In this document: piece after piece, positions 9,652 to 17,860 of the stretch
Layout of the letters: each line of letters opens with the position of its first letter
How positions within the stretch are numbered: position 1 is the first letter of the stretch
Origin: Candidatus Uabimicrobium amorphum
GTDB taxonomy: Bacteria > Planctomycetota > Uabimicrobiia > Uabimicrobiales > Uabimicrobiaceae
Direction of reading: 5' to 3'
NCBI RefSeq assembly: GCF_009002475.1
Contig: NZ_AP019860.1
Coordinates: forward strand, 6,276,501-6,340,500
DNA length: 64,000 nucleotides
Program-made: the position numbers and the translations under genes
Notes under the pieces: model-generated
What the model was told of the DNA's origin: nothing
Seen by the model: only the letters and a program-made list of their open reading frames with translations
Databases searched by the model: none

Positions 9652-9690
9652 ATTCATGTTCGGTATTGCGCTTTGTGTTGGAAAAAAATG

Positions 9691-9863
9691 AACCACAGAG
9701 ACACAGAGAAAGTTAAAACAATAAACGTATCGTAAGTTTAGTTACATTTGAACATCTTATACGCAAATTTTTTCACTTTATTGTTTTACAACTCGTTGAA
9801 GTATATATCATAAAAAATAACGAACAACAGATTTTTATTTACTTTCTCTGTGTCTCTGTGGTT
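9691..9863. repeat. CCACAGAG-family inverted-repeat element
   Basis: 23-bp perfect terminal inverted repeats (9691-9713 and 9841-9863) with AACCACAGAGACACAGAGAA at the ends. The interior contains ACTCGTTGAAGTATATATCA and AAAAATAACGAACAACAG, which resemble the interior of the 182-bp repeats near 39-40 kb, so these are one family. It separates the 55-aa gene from the three-gene operon. Confidence 0.85.
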
Positions 9864-9989
9864 TATCTTTTCGTATACAGGGGTGTAGTACCAATAACGA
9901 AGAATAACTCTATTTTTTTCGAGGAAAAACGCATGATGATTTGTTATCATCGCACAAGACATTTTCACAAAAGCATAAGGAGAAATCTT

Positions 9990-10577
9990 GTGACAAGCGC
10001 GGAAGCGAAAAATAGAGCTATTGAGCTCACTCAAATTCTATTGACAAAGATACAACAACAAGATCTCACAGACTTTACAGCAACGATTCGCGAACTCAAG
10101 GCGCTACGCTCTGAGGCAAAACACGAGGTAAACCAGGGACTGCGAGCAGTGATGAACGCGATGTCCTACGGCCCATATCGCGATTACTTAATGACTGAAG
10201 TTGTGGAACTCATTACCCTCGTGGCGTTTGCCATACTGCGCAAAGTGGTTCGCGATGGTTCTATTTCCGTAAGCAAGGGATCTATCGAAGACGTTATTCA
10301 GGAAGCATGGCTAAAAGAAGCGACCAAGTTTCATCAGTTACAAGGGCTCATCGCGCGTTTGCAACAAGGGCAAAGCGCCGAAAGTCTTGACGCTGAGGAT
10401 GTAAAAGGACTTTTTAACCCACTAATGGCTGACCTACTTTCTTGGTATAGCCAAGTAGTGGCGAATAAAGGACGCGACTTTATGAAAATGAGTGGGCGCC
10501 AAGCAAGTTTTGAAAAAGATATCAAAAACTTAATGCATAAATATTTTCTCAAACATGAGGGAGGTCAAGATGAGTGA
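9990..10577 (+). CDS. Unknown soluble helical protein, first gene of a three-gene operon
   Basis: 195 residues from a GTG preceded by an ideal AAGGAG ribosome site 7 bases upstream. An in-frame ATG at 9933 with a GAGGA site would add 19 residues (MMICYHRTRHF...), so the start is not certain. Product begins TSAEAKNRAIELTQILLTKI and is predicted almost entirely alpha-helical with no membrane segment or signal peptide. The region about 85-140 (EVVELITLVAFAILRKVVRD) is the most hydrophobic and could be a dimerisation core. No family recognised. Its stop overlaps the next gene by 8 bp, implying translational coupling. Confidence 0.75.
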   Translation: MTSAEAKNRAIELTQILLTKIQQQDLTDFTATIRELKALRSEAKHEVNQGLRAVMNAMSYGPYRDYLMTEVVELITLVAFAILRKVVRDGSISVSKGSIEDVIQEAWLKEATKFHQLQGLIARLQQGQSAESLDAEDVKGLFNPLMADLLSWYSQVVANKGRDFMKMSGRQASFEKDIKNLMHKYFLKHEGGQDE

Positions 10578-11220
10578 GGAAAAATTTTGGGATGAAGTTG
10601 AGGAAACATTTGCCAGCGAAGACTGGTTAGATTACATTAGCGACAACTTTCTAGAAAATCCCATCGCTACGCAAAAAAAAACGCGCCTTGCGGCAGCACC
10701 TGCGATTAACAAAGTAATGCTATTTACATTTGTCAACGACGTTTGTCAACAAGTGAACGAACTGCTTCCCAGTGAGGATATTGCACTCTTAGAACGCGCA
10801 AATACTCCGCACTGGGATCTTTTACAAGACAAACAATTGCGTCTACAAAGTTTTCCTCGCGGAGCTATTGAGATTCTCTATCGCCATCCAAGCGATGAAA
10901 AACTACAACAGCAATGTCTCTCTCTGATGGAACAGGCCGCCGAGGAAGATTCGTTGTGTACATATCTACAACAAAAACTTACGGAACTGCGCGATGAGTT
11001 TAGCGGCGAACAAATCACCTCAGCCATTGTGGAACTTATGTGGCAAAATCCAGACATCGCCACCGCATCTGTGGGGAAATACGGTCTTGATTATATCGCA
11101 CGAACATCACTACAATCCTATATTGAGCACTCAGCGACGATCAACAGCCAAGGTATGTGCGACTTCACCTACGAAGGGCACGATATTGTCATATTCTATC
11201 ACCAAAGGGGAGAGCAGTAA
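10570..11220 (+). CDS. Unknown protein, second gene of the three-gene operon
   Basis: 216 residues; the ATG overlaps the upstream gene's end and follows a GGGAGG ribosome site, which decides this start over an ATG five codons earlier. Product begins MSEEKFWDEVEETFASEDWL, acidic and helical, with no signal peptide or membrane segment. The C-terminal half ends in a predicted beta hairpin (MCDFTYEGHDIVIFYHQRGE). No family recognised. The stop codon overlaps the start of the third gene (TAATG), so all three are almost certainly translated together and may form a complex. Confidence 0.75.
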   Translation: MSEEKFWDEVEETFASEDWLDYISDNFLENPIATQKKTRLAAAPAINKVMLFTFVNDVCQQVNELLPSEDIALLERANTPHWDLLQDKQLRLQSFPRGAIEILYRHPSDEKLQQQCLSLMEQAAEEDSLCTYLQQKLTELRDEFSGEQITSAIVELMWQNPDIATASVGKYGLDYIARTSLQSYIEHSATINSQGMCDFTYEGHDIVIFYHQRGEQ

Positions 11221-11573
11221 TGAGTGAATACGACAAGCTCTTGGAACTATGCAGCGATGCGGAGCAACTGCAAGACTTCTTAGACTCAATGCGACTATGC
11301 ATGGACACAAAACGCCTACACGAATTATTTCATAACATTGAAAGGCTATTTTTGTTTGAGAGCAGTCTTGCCAGAAAACGTCAAGCACCACTGCGCCACT
11401 TTTTGTGCAGTTTCTTACACAAAGGTAAATTCGTCACTGAGATCACACAGTTGTTTATCGCCACCTCTTTTGCTGTGCAAAATAGTAAGTTGTGGTGTGA
11501 GGTGGAAGATAGTGCACAATTGCCAAATAATTTGCGCGTGTGGATCCAAGCGATCAAACTCAAAAATGCTTGA
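11220..11573 (+). CDS. Unknown small helical protein, third gene of the operon
   Basis: 117 residues from the ATG in a TAATG overlap with the preceding stop; AAAGGGGAGA just upstream is the ribosome site. Begins MSEYDKLLELCSDAEQLQDF, mostly helical, with three to four cysteines, no signal peptide and no membrane segment. No family recognised. The conserved MSE- start shared with the previous gene is notable but may be chance. Followed by a 208-bp gap that holds a long-range inverted repeat. Confidence 0.7.
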   Translation: MSEYDKLLELCSDAEQLQDFLDSMRLCMDTKRLHELFHNIERLFLFESSLARKRQAPLRHFLCSFLHKGKFVTEITQLFIATSFAVQNSKLWCEVEDSAQLPNNLRVWIQAIKLKNA

Positions 11574-11598
11574 GTGAAAACCACGAACATCTGTGCTA

Positions 11599-11688
11599 TG
11601 CGTGATTCCATTTCAGAGGCAACAGGGAAGTAAGCAAAAGGTCTTTCGTCTCTGTTTTTTATATTGACCAAGAAATGCGAATCACGCA
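11599..11688. repeat. 10-bp inverted repeat with 70-bp spacer
   Basis: TGCGTGATTC at 11599-11608 is matched by its exact complement GAATCACGCA at 11679-11688, in the gap between convergent genes (unknown operon and metalloprotease). Could be the stem of a long RNA hairpin or the remnant of a short inserted element. No T-tract that would make a standard terminator. Confidence 0.35.
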
Positions 11689-11781
11689 CAAAATTTTTGT
11701 GTGTCATCTATAGGCACTATTTTTTTCCCATCCCACGATCACCTGATATTCTTACTAGTTCTCGCTAATCTTGAGATAAAA

Positions 11782-13392
11782 CTATTTATAGATCTTTACT
11801 ACAACATTACTACCTACTTCGGCACGAAAACCGGATTTCAAAACAATTCTTCGCCCAGCGGTAAAGTACATTTTTTCACCGGCAAACGCCTGGAAATTGT
11901 CACCAATGTGGATATTTTTTACACCTTCGACGTTCAAAGACTTGTCAAATGCTATTTGATCACGAGAACGAAGATGCATCGTTGTAGACAATCGTTTTAC
12001 TATTTGATCCATCTCCCCTTCTACTAATAACTGACGACTATTCTCGATAAACTCATCATTGGCTTCACTACCATGGTAACTACGATATTTTTTCTTGAGT
12101 AAGGTCGTTGCTTTTTCACTAACGGAGTAGCGCATTTCTAACAAGCCATATTTCCCCATGTATTTACCAAACTTCTTTTGTTCGTCATTATTAGGGGCAC
12201 GTGACAGAATTTCATCAAATGCTCTTTCCACTTCACGTTCGATAAAACGATTGTTGTCTGACTCTCTACTATATGGATAGAGCCGATTCGCAAAATAACG
12301 ATCAACAGTGGAAAGAGTGTAACGGTCTCCCCACCACGGATAAATATCAAAATCTTCTGATTCAGAATTGTAGATTAGAGTATAACGCACATCACCAATG
12401 TTGGTGATAATATAGAAGGCATCGTCAGACTCAAGTATAGATGCTTCTTCATCAATCGCTAACTTTTGTTTATGAAAAGCATTTCGTATGCCTGTACTTA
12501 TATAATTATCTTCAAGATCTTGCTGGTACTTGCCATTCAAAACACCCAAAAGATGTTTGTTGGGATTTTTAGCCAACGGAAAATGAATCTCATAGCACAT
12601 AACGGAATGTGGATCAAAAGCAGTTGTAACGTTCATAATCTCAACCGTTTCGCTTTGAAATGGTTGGCGATTGACACCATCAAAAGTTCCTGAGTTCTCA
12701 TCTATATTACCGTATACCCTGCGGATCGTAGCATCTTCTAATTTTTTTAAGACATTGCGGCGCGTTTTGTTTTCATCCCATGAATTTGTATCTTTGTAGT
12801 ATTTGATTACTTTTTCTTCGTCCCAATCAATGTTTAAGTTAGGACTTTGTTGTTCATGTTTGAATCCCATAGCATGGCCAAATTCATGAACTACCTTACG
12901 GTAGAAATAAGAGTCATAGCGAATGACTTTTTCTCCGTTGATTTTCTTTAAAACACCTTTTTTCAGTATTGCTTTTTTTGATTTTTTATCATAACGATAA
13001 AAGGAAAGACGCATACTTGGTTTGCTAAGTTTTGAATCGGTACCGATGCTAGAACTATACCCCTCGCTGTAAGTTATTTTTACTGTAATTTGCGCATCTT
13101 TGTCATTATCAAATATAAAATTAATCCCGCAGCATTTTTCCCAACTGTTTTCGACTACTTTTTGAATTTGTTGTTCCAATATTGTATTTCTAATACCAAC
13201 AAAACGCACATGTAAAACTCTTTCATCTTGAGGCCATAGTTTACTTGCATCTCCAATCAGAGAAAGACCACTTGTTTTCTCTTGATGTTTTTGCTGCGTA
13301 AAACCTTCGCCATCTGAATCAATCGTTCCACACAACCCCTGTGCAAAAAGTGTTGTGCTCCAAAAAAGCACAAACAAAAAAAACTTCCACAT
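11782..13392 (-). CDS. Secreted metzincin-type zinc metalloprotease
   Basis: 536 residues from the ATG at 13392, chosen because a GGAG ribosome site precedes it and a signal peptide follows (MWKFFLFVLFWSTTLFAQG). The zinc motif HExxHxxGxxH is intact: H169-E-F-G-H173-A-M-G-F-K-H179, followed by E-Q-Q-S-P as in astacins, and a Met-turn candidate S-V-M-C-Y-E-I lies downstream. Upstream, ENSWEKCCGINFIFDNDKDA resembles the metzincin N-terminal subdomain. The last ~55 residues contain A-G-R-R-I-V-L-K-S-G-F-R-A-E-V-G-S, a motif like the C-terminal modules of Bacteroidota surface proteins and also seen in the giant protein at 26802-30476. Probably an exported endopeptidase; substrate not known. Stands alone, convergent with the upstream operon. 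Confidence 0.85.
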   Translation of the reverse strand: MWKFFLFVLFWSTTLFAQGLCGTIDSDGEGFTQQKHQEKTSGLSLIGDASKLWPQDERVLHVRFVGIRNTILEQQIQKVVENSWEKCCGINFIFDNDKDAQITVKITYSEGYSSSIGTDSKLSKPSMRLSFYRYDKKSKKAILKKGVLKKINGEKVIRYDSYFYRKVVHEFGHAMGFKHEQQSPNLNIDWDEEKVIKYYKDTNSWDENKTRRNVLKKLEDATIRRVYGNIDENSGTFDGVNRQPFQSETVEIMNVTTAFDPHSVMCYEIHFPLAKNPNKHLLGVLNGKYQQDLEDNYISTGIRNAFHKQKLAIDEEASILESDDAFYIITNIGDVRYTLIYNSESEDFDIYPWWGDRYTLSTVDRYFANRLYPYSRESDNNRFIEREVERAFDEILSRAPNNDEQKKFGKYMGKYGLLEMRYSVSEKATTLLKKKYRSYHGSEANDEFIENSRQLLVEGEMDQIVKRLSTTMHLRSRDQIAFDKSLNVEGVKNIHIGDNFQAFAGEKMYFTAGRRIVLKSGFRAEVGSNVVVKIYK

Positions 13393-13615
13393 ATTGTCTC
13401 CATACTCATGCAATAATATTACAAGTTTTGATTCTAAGTTACTTTTGCAGTGACGCTTGTAATGACGTTTCAACTTTTAGTATGGCTCTTTGCCATGTTT
13501 TTTATTACCTAATTTTCAAATTAGAAATTTTGTATTTTCTTCTTAAAAAATTAAGTTGAATATAAATAATTCTACTTTTTAGAATATATAAAATATCTTG
13601 TTTTTTCAAGACCTT

Positions 13616-13641
13616 CTTATCTAAGGAATTCCCTTATTTTT
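13616..13641 (+). repeat. 26-bp sequence, inverted copy at 17748-17773
   Basis: CTTATCTAAGGAATTCCCTT followed by ATTTTT; its exact reverse complement occurs at 17748-17773. Together they bracket the transposase relic and the kinase/pseudokinase pair. The core AAGGGAATTCCTT is itself palindromic. It may be a short mobile-element end or a binding site. Confidence 0.6.
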
Positions 13642-13670
13642 TATCATCCACAAACACTGAGAAATTCTAA

Positions 13671-13952
13671 GAGACTGTTAGACATTACATTATAGCTATT
13701 AGATTACATGATAAACACAGAGGGCCATGGCGACCAACAAATTGCGTAGAGAGATTTTTTGGAAGATTTGATAGACTTTATCGAACCAAGGGAGCTTTTT
13801 GCGACTATAAATCTGCACAAAAGCATGGTGACCTGCTTGGTTATCTCTTTTTCATACGTGCTAATGGGTATGCCTGTCCTTTGGAGAAAGTTGGAAAAAT
13901 TCCGTTTTACCATCTATTCAACCGTCCAAATTTAATCCATGCTCAAAAATAG
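13671..13952 (+). pseudogene. Probable transposase C-terminal relic
   Basis: A frame open from 13671 to the stop at 13950-13952, without a plausible start, translates to a segment R-P-T-N-C-V-E-R-F-F-G-R-F-D-R-L-Y-R-T followed by K-G-A-F-C-D-Y-K-S-A-Q-K-H-G-D-L-L-G-Y-L. This resembles the N-x-[IV]-E-R...R...S-A-Q block that follows the last acidic residue in several DDE transposase families. The rest of such a gene is absent. The opposite-strand 69-codon frame over the same bases has no recognisable features and is probably a shadow. Assignment rests on a short remembered motif, so confidence is moderate. The remaining part of the 647-bp gap (13393-14039) is AT-rich and shows only the 26-bp repeat. 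Confidence 0.45.
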
Positions 13953-14039
13953 TCTAGACAATGGGGATAACTGTAGTTATTTTATTTCTATCAAATTTCA
14001 TTATAGAACGGTAAGATTCGTAGATACATGAGGTTAAAA

Positions 14040-15782
14040 GTGGACGAAAAACAATTTAGAACATTGTGGGATAAAGTGGTGACTCCTGAAGCACTTGATA
14101 GTGACAGGATAGGCAAAACTTACAAATCAAGCGAGATGACATTTTCGCAGGTTGTAACTGTGTTTCCTGAAGATGAAGAGTCAACATTTTCCAGCAAGGA
14201 AACAATAGCTCCTGGTTTAAACACTTTTTCTGAAAAAAACACTGTTGCTCCACAGCCCTTCATCGAGCAAAATCTTGCTTCCCAAATTTTGCCAACCCAG
14301 TTGGCGTTCCAAAAAAACTATCAAGATTTTAAAGAAATCAATCGTGGCGGAATGGGAGTTATTTATTGCGCTCAGCAAAGTAAATTCGATAGAGAAGTTG
14401 CGATCAAAAAAATGTTGCCGTCGGCGCAAAAAGACAAATTTTTAGCTGAATCTTTGGTAACAGCTTACCTTGAACATCCCAACATTATACCAATACACGA
14501 CATAGAAGAAAATGAACAAGGTGAAATTCTAATTGCAATGAAATTAGTAAAAGGTGTCTCATGGAAACAACTTTTATATCCCAAAACCACAGAAGAACAG
14601 GAAAAAGCCGACCAGTATGATTTTGAAGCGCATCTACAAATTTTGCTTAGTGTGTGTGATGCTCTTAACTATGCGCACAACAAAGGAATTATCCATTGCG
14701 ATTTAAAACCAGAAAATATTATGATCGGTGACTATGGTGAAGTTTTGGTGATGGATTGGGGAATAGCTGTTGACATCAACAAAAAAGTTGAAGAAATACG
14801 TACTTTCCACAAAGATACCATAAAAACGCCTATGGGGACTCCTTGTTACATGCCACCTGAATTAGCAGAAGGTAGAGGTAAAGATATCTCATATGCAACA
14901 GATGTGTATCTACTGGGAGGAATTTTGTACGAAATTCTACATAAGAAACCACCTCGGAGAAATAAAAATTTGTGGTTAACGCTGTTGGATGCTAAAGAAG
15001 GGAATATAGCTAATGTTTCATATTCCATACCAAAAGAACTCAAATGTATTTGTTATAAAGCAATAGCCAAGTCTCAACAAAATAGATACAGTAGTATTGA
15101 CAGATTTAAAATGGATATAGAAAGATATCTCTCATGTTATCACAAAAGTATACAGATGAGCGAAAAAGCGGGAGAGTGTTTAACAAAAAGTTTGATTTGT
15201 TCGAGAAAAATAAAACTAGAGGTTACTTCTTTAGAAGAAGAAATTAAAACAACTAAATCAAGTATAACCTTTTATATAAGTAAAAAAGCGAAAAAGAGAG
15301 TTGAGTGCACAAAAGAAAAGATACAAGAACAAGAAAAAAAGAGGTTACTTGTAAACGACATGTTCTTGGAAAGTATTTTTACCTTTAAAAATGCTTTAGA
15401 GTTGTGGAACGAAAATTTAGAAGCGCAACAAGGCGAAATGAGAGCCAGATTAGAATATGCAAAATTTGCTTTTCATAATGGAGATACCCATATCGCTTCA
15501 TTACAAATAGAAAAATTTGATCTGAAAAATTTAAAATTTGAAATTCAGCGAGAAATAAAAGAGTTACAGAAAGCAATAAAAGGTAAAGGCGATATTTATT
15601 TTATATTAAAAAGAAATTTTGCTAGCCTTGGTGGTAATAGTGTTGCATTTTTTTTCATTTTTCTCTGTACTTTACCAATTATAATTCTGTGGCCGATAAT
15701 AGAAATGTTCTTGAAAGACGACCCCTCAACAACGAGAGACATCTTAGATATCTTTGGTCTTTCCAAAAAAGAAAAAGACTAA
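14040..15782 (+). CDS. Hanks-type Ser/Thr protein kinase with TFSxxxT repeats
   Basis: 580 residues from the GTG at 14040, preferred over the ATG at 14028 because TGAGGTTAAAA forms a ribosome site before it and the paralogues start at the matching residue (M-D-x-x-x-F-x-x-L-W). The N-terminus has three T-F-S-x3-T-[IV] octapeptides (about 34-70). Kinase domain about 96-365: N-R-G-G-M-G-V-I-Y loop, lysine K123 in V-A-I-K-K, catalytic loop H-C-D-L-K-P-E-N (D221, N226), D-W-G (D239) in place of DFG, then M-G-T-P-C-Y-M-P-P-E-L and D-V-Y-L-L-G-G-I-L. All catalytic residues are present, so it should be active; HCD instead of HRD is shared by its paralogues. The C-terminal half is a long coiled coil with one membrane segment (SVAFFFIFLCTLPIIILWPI) near the end, so the kinase is probably tail-anchored facing the cytoplasm. 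It sits 47 bp upstream of a pseudokinase. Confidence 0.9.
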   Translation: MDEKQFRTLWDKVVTPEALDSDRIGKTYKSSEMTFSQVVTVFPEDEESTFSSKETIAPGLNTFSEKNTVAPQPFIEQNLASQILPTQLAFQKNYQDFKEINRGGMGVIYCAQQSKFDREVAIKKMLPSAQKDKFLAESLVTAYLEHPNIIPIHDIEENEQGEILIAMKLVKGVSWKQLLYPKTTEEQEKADQYDFEAHLQILLSVCDALNYAHNKGIIHCDLKPENIMIGDYGEVLVMDWGIAVDINKKVEEIRTFHKDTIKTPMGTPCYMPPELAEGRGKDISYATDVYLLGGILYEILHKKPPRRNKNLWLTLLDAKEGNIANVSYSIPKELKCICYKAIAKSQQNRYSSIDRFKMDIERYLSCYHKSIQMSEKAGECLTKSLICSRKIKLEVTSLEEEIKTTKSSITFYISKKAKKRVECTKEKIQEQEKKRLLVNDMFLESIFTFKNALELWNENLEAQQGEMRARLEYAKFAFHNGDTHIASLQIEKFDLKNLKFEIQREIKELQKAIKGKGDIYFILKRNFASLGGNSVAFFFIFLCTLPIIILWPIIEMFLKDDPSTTRDILDIFGLSKKEKD

Positions 15783-15829
15783 GATGGAAAAAGGAATCCT
15801 CTACTAAAAGAAAACTACAAAGGCAAATA

Positions 15830-17503
15830 ATGGACGATGCGACATTTAAATCACTATGGGAAAAGATAGTTGACCGTGAATCATTACAAGGTGACAAAGT
15901 AAATGATACATATAAAACGCAGGACACATTTTCACATAATGTAACTATTTTTCCTGAACAAAAAACAAAAACTTCTAACAACTCAGATACTAAGCAAACC
16001 TTTTCTGAAAGTCAGACGATAACACCAAGAGATACTTTTTCTAAAGAAACGACAATTGCTCAAGATTCCCAAGAGCAGGAGATCCACATTAATGCTCAAA
16101 ACACATACAGAGATATAAAGGAAACGAATCGTGATGATATGAATGTTGTCTATGAAGCTTGGCAAAAAAAGTTAAAGAGAAAAGTAACCGTAAAAAAAAT
16201 GCTACCAAGTTCAAAAAACAAATCGTTCGTTGGGGCAATGGTCGCCGCTTACCTTGAGCACCCGAATATTGTACCAATTCACAATATAGAGCAAAGTGAA
16301 ACAGGCAAAATTTTCCTTACAATGAAACCTGTTAAGGGCTATTCTCTTAACGAGTTGCTTCATCCACAGACAAAAAAACAAGAACAAGAGTCTCAAAAAT
16401 ATGAACTTTCTTCTTACCTAAAAATGTTACTAAAAATATGCAACGCGGTAAACTATGCACATAGCAACGGTATCGTAAACTGTGATTTAAAGCCACAAAA
16501 TATAATAGTGGGCGTCTACGGAGAAGTTTTAGTTAAAAATTGGGACATAGCTGTCAGTGTAGATAATGATCAAAAAAAGGCATACATTACCTGCAAAGAT
16601 TCTATTTGTAAACCAATGGGAACTCCCAGCTATATGCCTCCCGAGTTAGTAGAAGGAAGAGGTAAGGACATATCGTATGCAACAGATGTATATCTATTGG
16701 GAGGAATTTTATATGAAATTCTGTATAGAAATCCTCCTCGTAAGAACAAAGATTTATGGCATACGTTGCTTGAAGCCAAGAGAGGACAACTACCAAGCTT
16801 TGATAGTGAAGTACCAGATGATCTAATAAATATTTGTAAACGTGCAATGGCAAAAAATGCAAAGTCAAGACACGCAAATGTAGCGGAATTTCAAAATGAG
16901 TTAGAGGATTTTTTATCTAATCAAGAAAGTATCGTAATAAGTAATCAAGCAACAATTCAACTTGAAAAGTGCTTAAAGTGTTTAGAAAATTCAAATCACA
17001 ATGCAGCATATATAAAAAATACACCTAAAAAAGAAATAGAAAAATCTAAAATACAATTAAACGATATGTTTCTAGAAAGTATTTTTAGCTTTAAAAATGC
17101 TCGTGAAATTTGGCAAGGAAATATTAAAGCAATCCAAGGAGAAATTAAATCAAGACTAGAATACGCAACACTTGCATTTCAAAATGAAGACATCAATCTT
17201 GCTTTATCACAAATAGAAAAATTAGAAGTATTAGATACAACACCCGTAGATGAAGAAAAAATAAACGAATTGCGAATAAAAATAAAAGATCGTAGTAGTG
17301 TATACTCTGAAGTTAAGCGCCACACAAAAGGAATCTCTACCGTTATTTTTTCGACCATTATTCTATGTGTATTCCTCGTAGCTTTTATTCTGGTTTTAGT
17401 ATTCCTGCCAAATTGGATACCACCTCACATTATTTTTCTCTCAACTTTTTTAGCACTAGTAATAACACTTGTATGGAATGCTATAAAATCTAATGAAAGA
17501 TGA
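15830..17503 (+). CDS. Pseudokinase paralogue of the preceding Ser/Thr kinase
   Basis: 557 residues from the ATG after AAAGGCAAATA. Three T-F-S-x3-T-I repeats occupy about 33-76. The kinase fold is intact in outline (C-D-L-K-P-Q-N, M-G-T-P-S-Y-M-P-P-E-L, Y-A-T-D-V-Y-L-L-G-G-I-L) but key residues are lost compared with the neighbour: glycine loop N-R-G-G-M-G becomes N-R-D-D-M-N (100-105), the helix C glutamate (A-E-S) becomes alanine (G-A-M), catalytic-loop His becomes Asn (N217-C-D), and the metal-binding D-W-G becomes N237-W-D. Lys122 and Asp219 remain. Known pseudokinases with such losses act as allosteric partners or scaffolds; here the natural partner is the kinase 47 bp upstream. Two C-terminal membrane segments (about 510-550). 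The frame is intact, so this is a maintained gene and not decay. Confidence 0.85.
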   Translation: MDDATFKSLWEKIVDRESLQGDKVNDTYKTQDTFSHNVTIFPEQKTKTSNNSDTKQTFSESQTITPRDTFSKETTIAQDSQEQEIHINAQNTYRDIKETNRDDMNVVYEAWQKKLKRKVTVKKMLPSSKNKSFVGAMVAAYLEHPNIVPIHNIEQSETGKIFLTMKPVKGYSLNELLHPQTKKQEQESQKYELSSYLKMLLKICNAVNYAHSNGIVNCDLKPQNIIVGVYGEVLVKNWDIAVSVDNDQKKAYITCKDSICKPMGTPSYMPPELVEGRGKDISYATDVYLLGGILYEILYRNPPRKNKDLWHTLLEAKRGQLPSFDSEVPDDLINICKRAMAKNAKSRHANVAEFQNELEDFLSNQESIVISNQATIQLEKCLKCLENSNHNAAYIKNTPKKEIEKSKIQLNDMFLESIFSFKNAREIWQGNIKAIQGEIKSRLEYATLAFQNEDINLALSQIEKLEVLDTTPVDEEKINELRIKIKDRSSVYSEVKRHTKGISTVIFSTIILCVFLVAFILVLVFLPNWIPPHIIFLSTFLALVITLVWNAIKSNER

Positions 17504-17747
17504 TAAATTTTCGTCCTTAGATTGAGGAAAAGCTAAACAAAATAATGTACAAAACAGCAATAAGCTGTAAATACTTTTTGCCATTCATAATAAACCTCAC
17601 CAAAACACATCACCTTAGCACAACCTCGTGTTCTTACACTAACCAAAAAAAATTCCACTATCTGCTTTATTTGATTTTCTAAAAAGACCCGTTGTATCGA
17701 AGTTGAAATTTATCAATACCTTATAGCGTCTAAGACGTTCGCGTAAT

Positions 17748-17773
17748 AAAAATAAGGGAATTCCTTAGATAAG
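17748..17773 (-). repeat. Inverted copy of the 26-bp sequence at 13616
   Basis: Exact reverse complement of 13616-13641, 4.1 kb away. It lies in the 357-bp gap 17504-17860, which otherwise has no coding signal, is AT-rich, and includes a purine/T-rich stretch just upstream of the next gene that may hold its promoter. Confidence 0.6.
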
Positions 17774-17860
17774 ATTGTGTTGCAAAAAAACATTTTTTTT
17801 AATAAATTTAAATAATTAATTTTATTTAGCAAAATTTTATTTTTGTAGACGGAGGGAATA

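Noticed and set aside
11701..12027. 108-codon plus-strand frame
   Set aside because: Overlaps the metalloprotease C-terminus in antisense and lacks a ribosome site.
13704..13913. 69-aa minus-strand gene
   Set aside because: The opposite strand gives a better reading as a transposase relic; no ribosome site on the minus strand.
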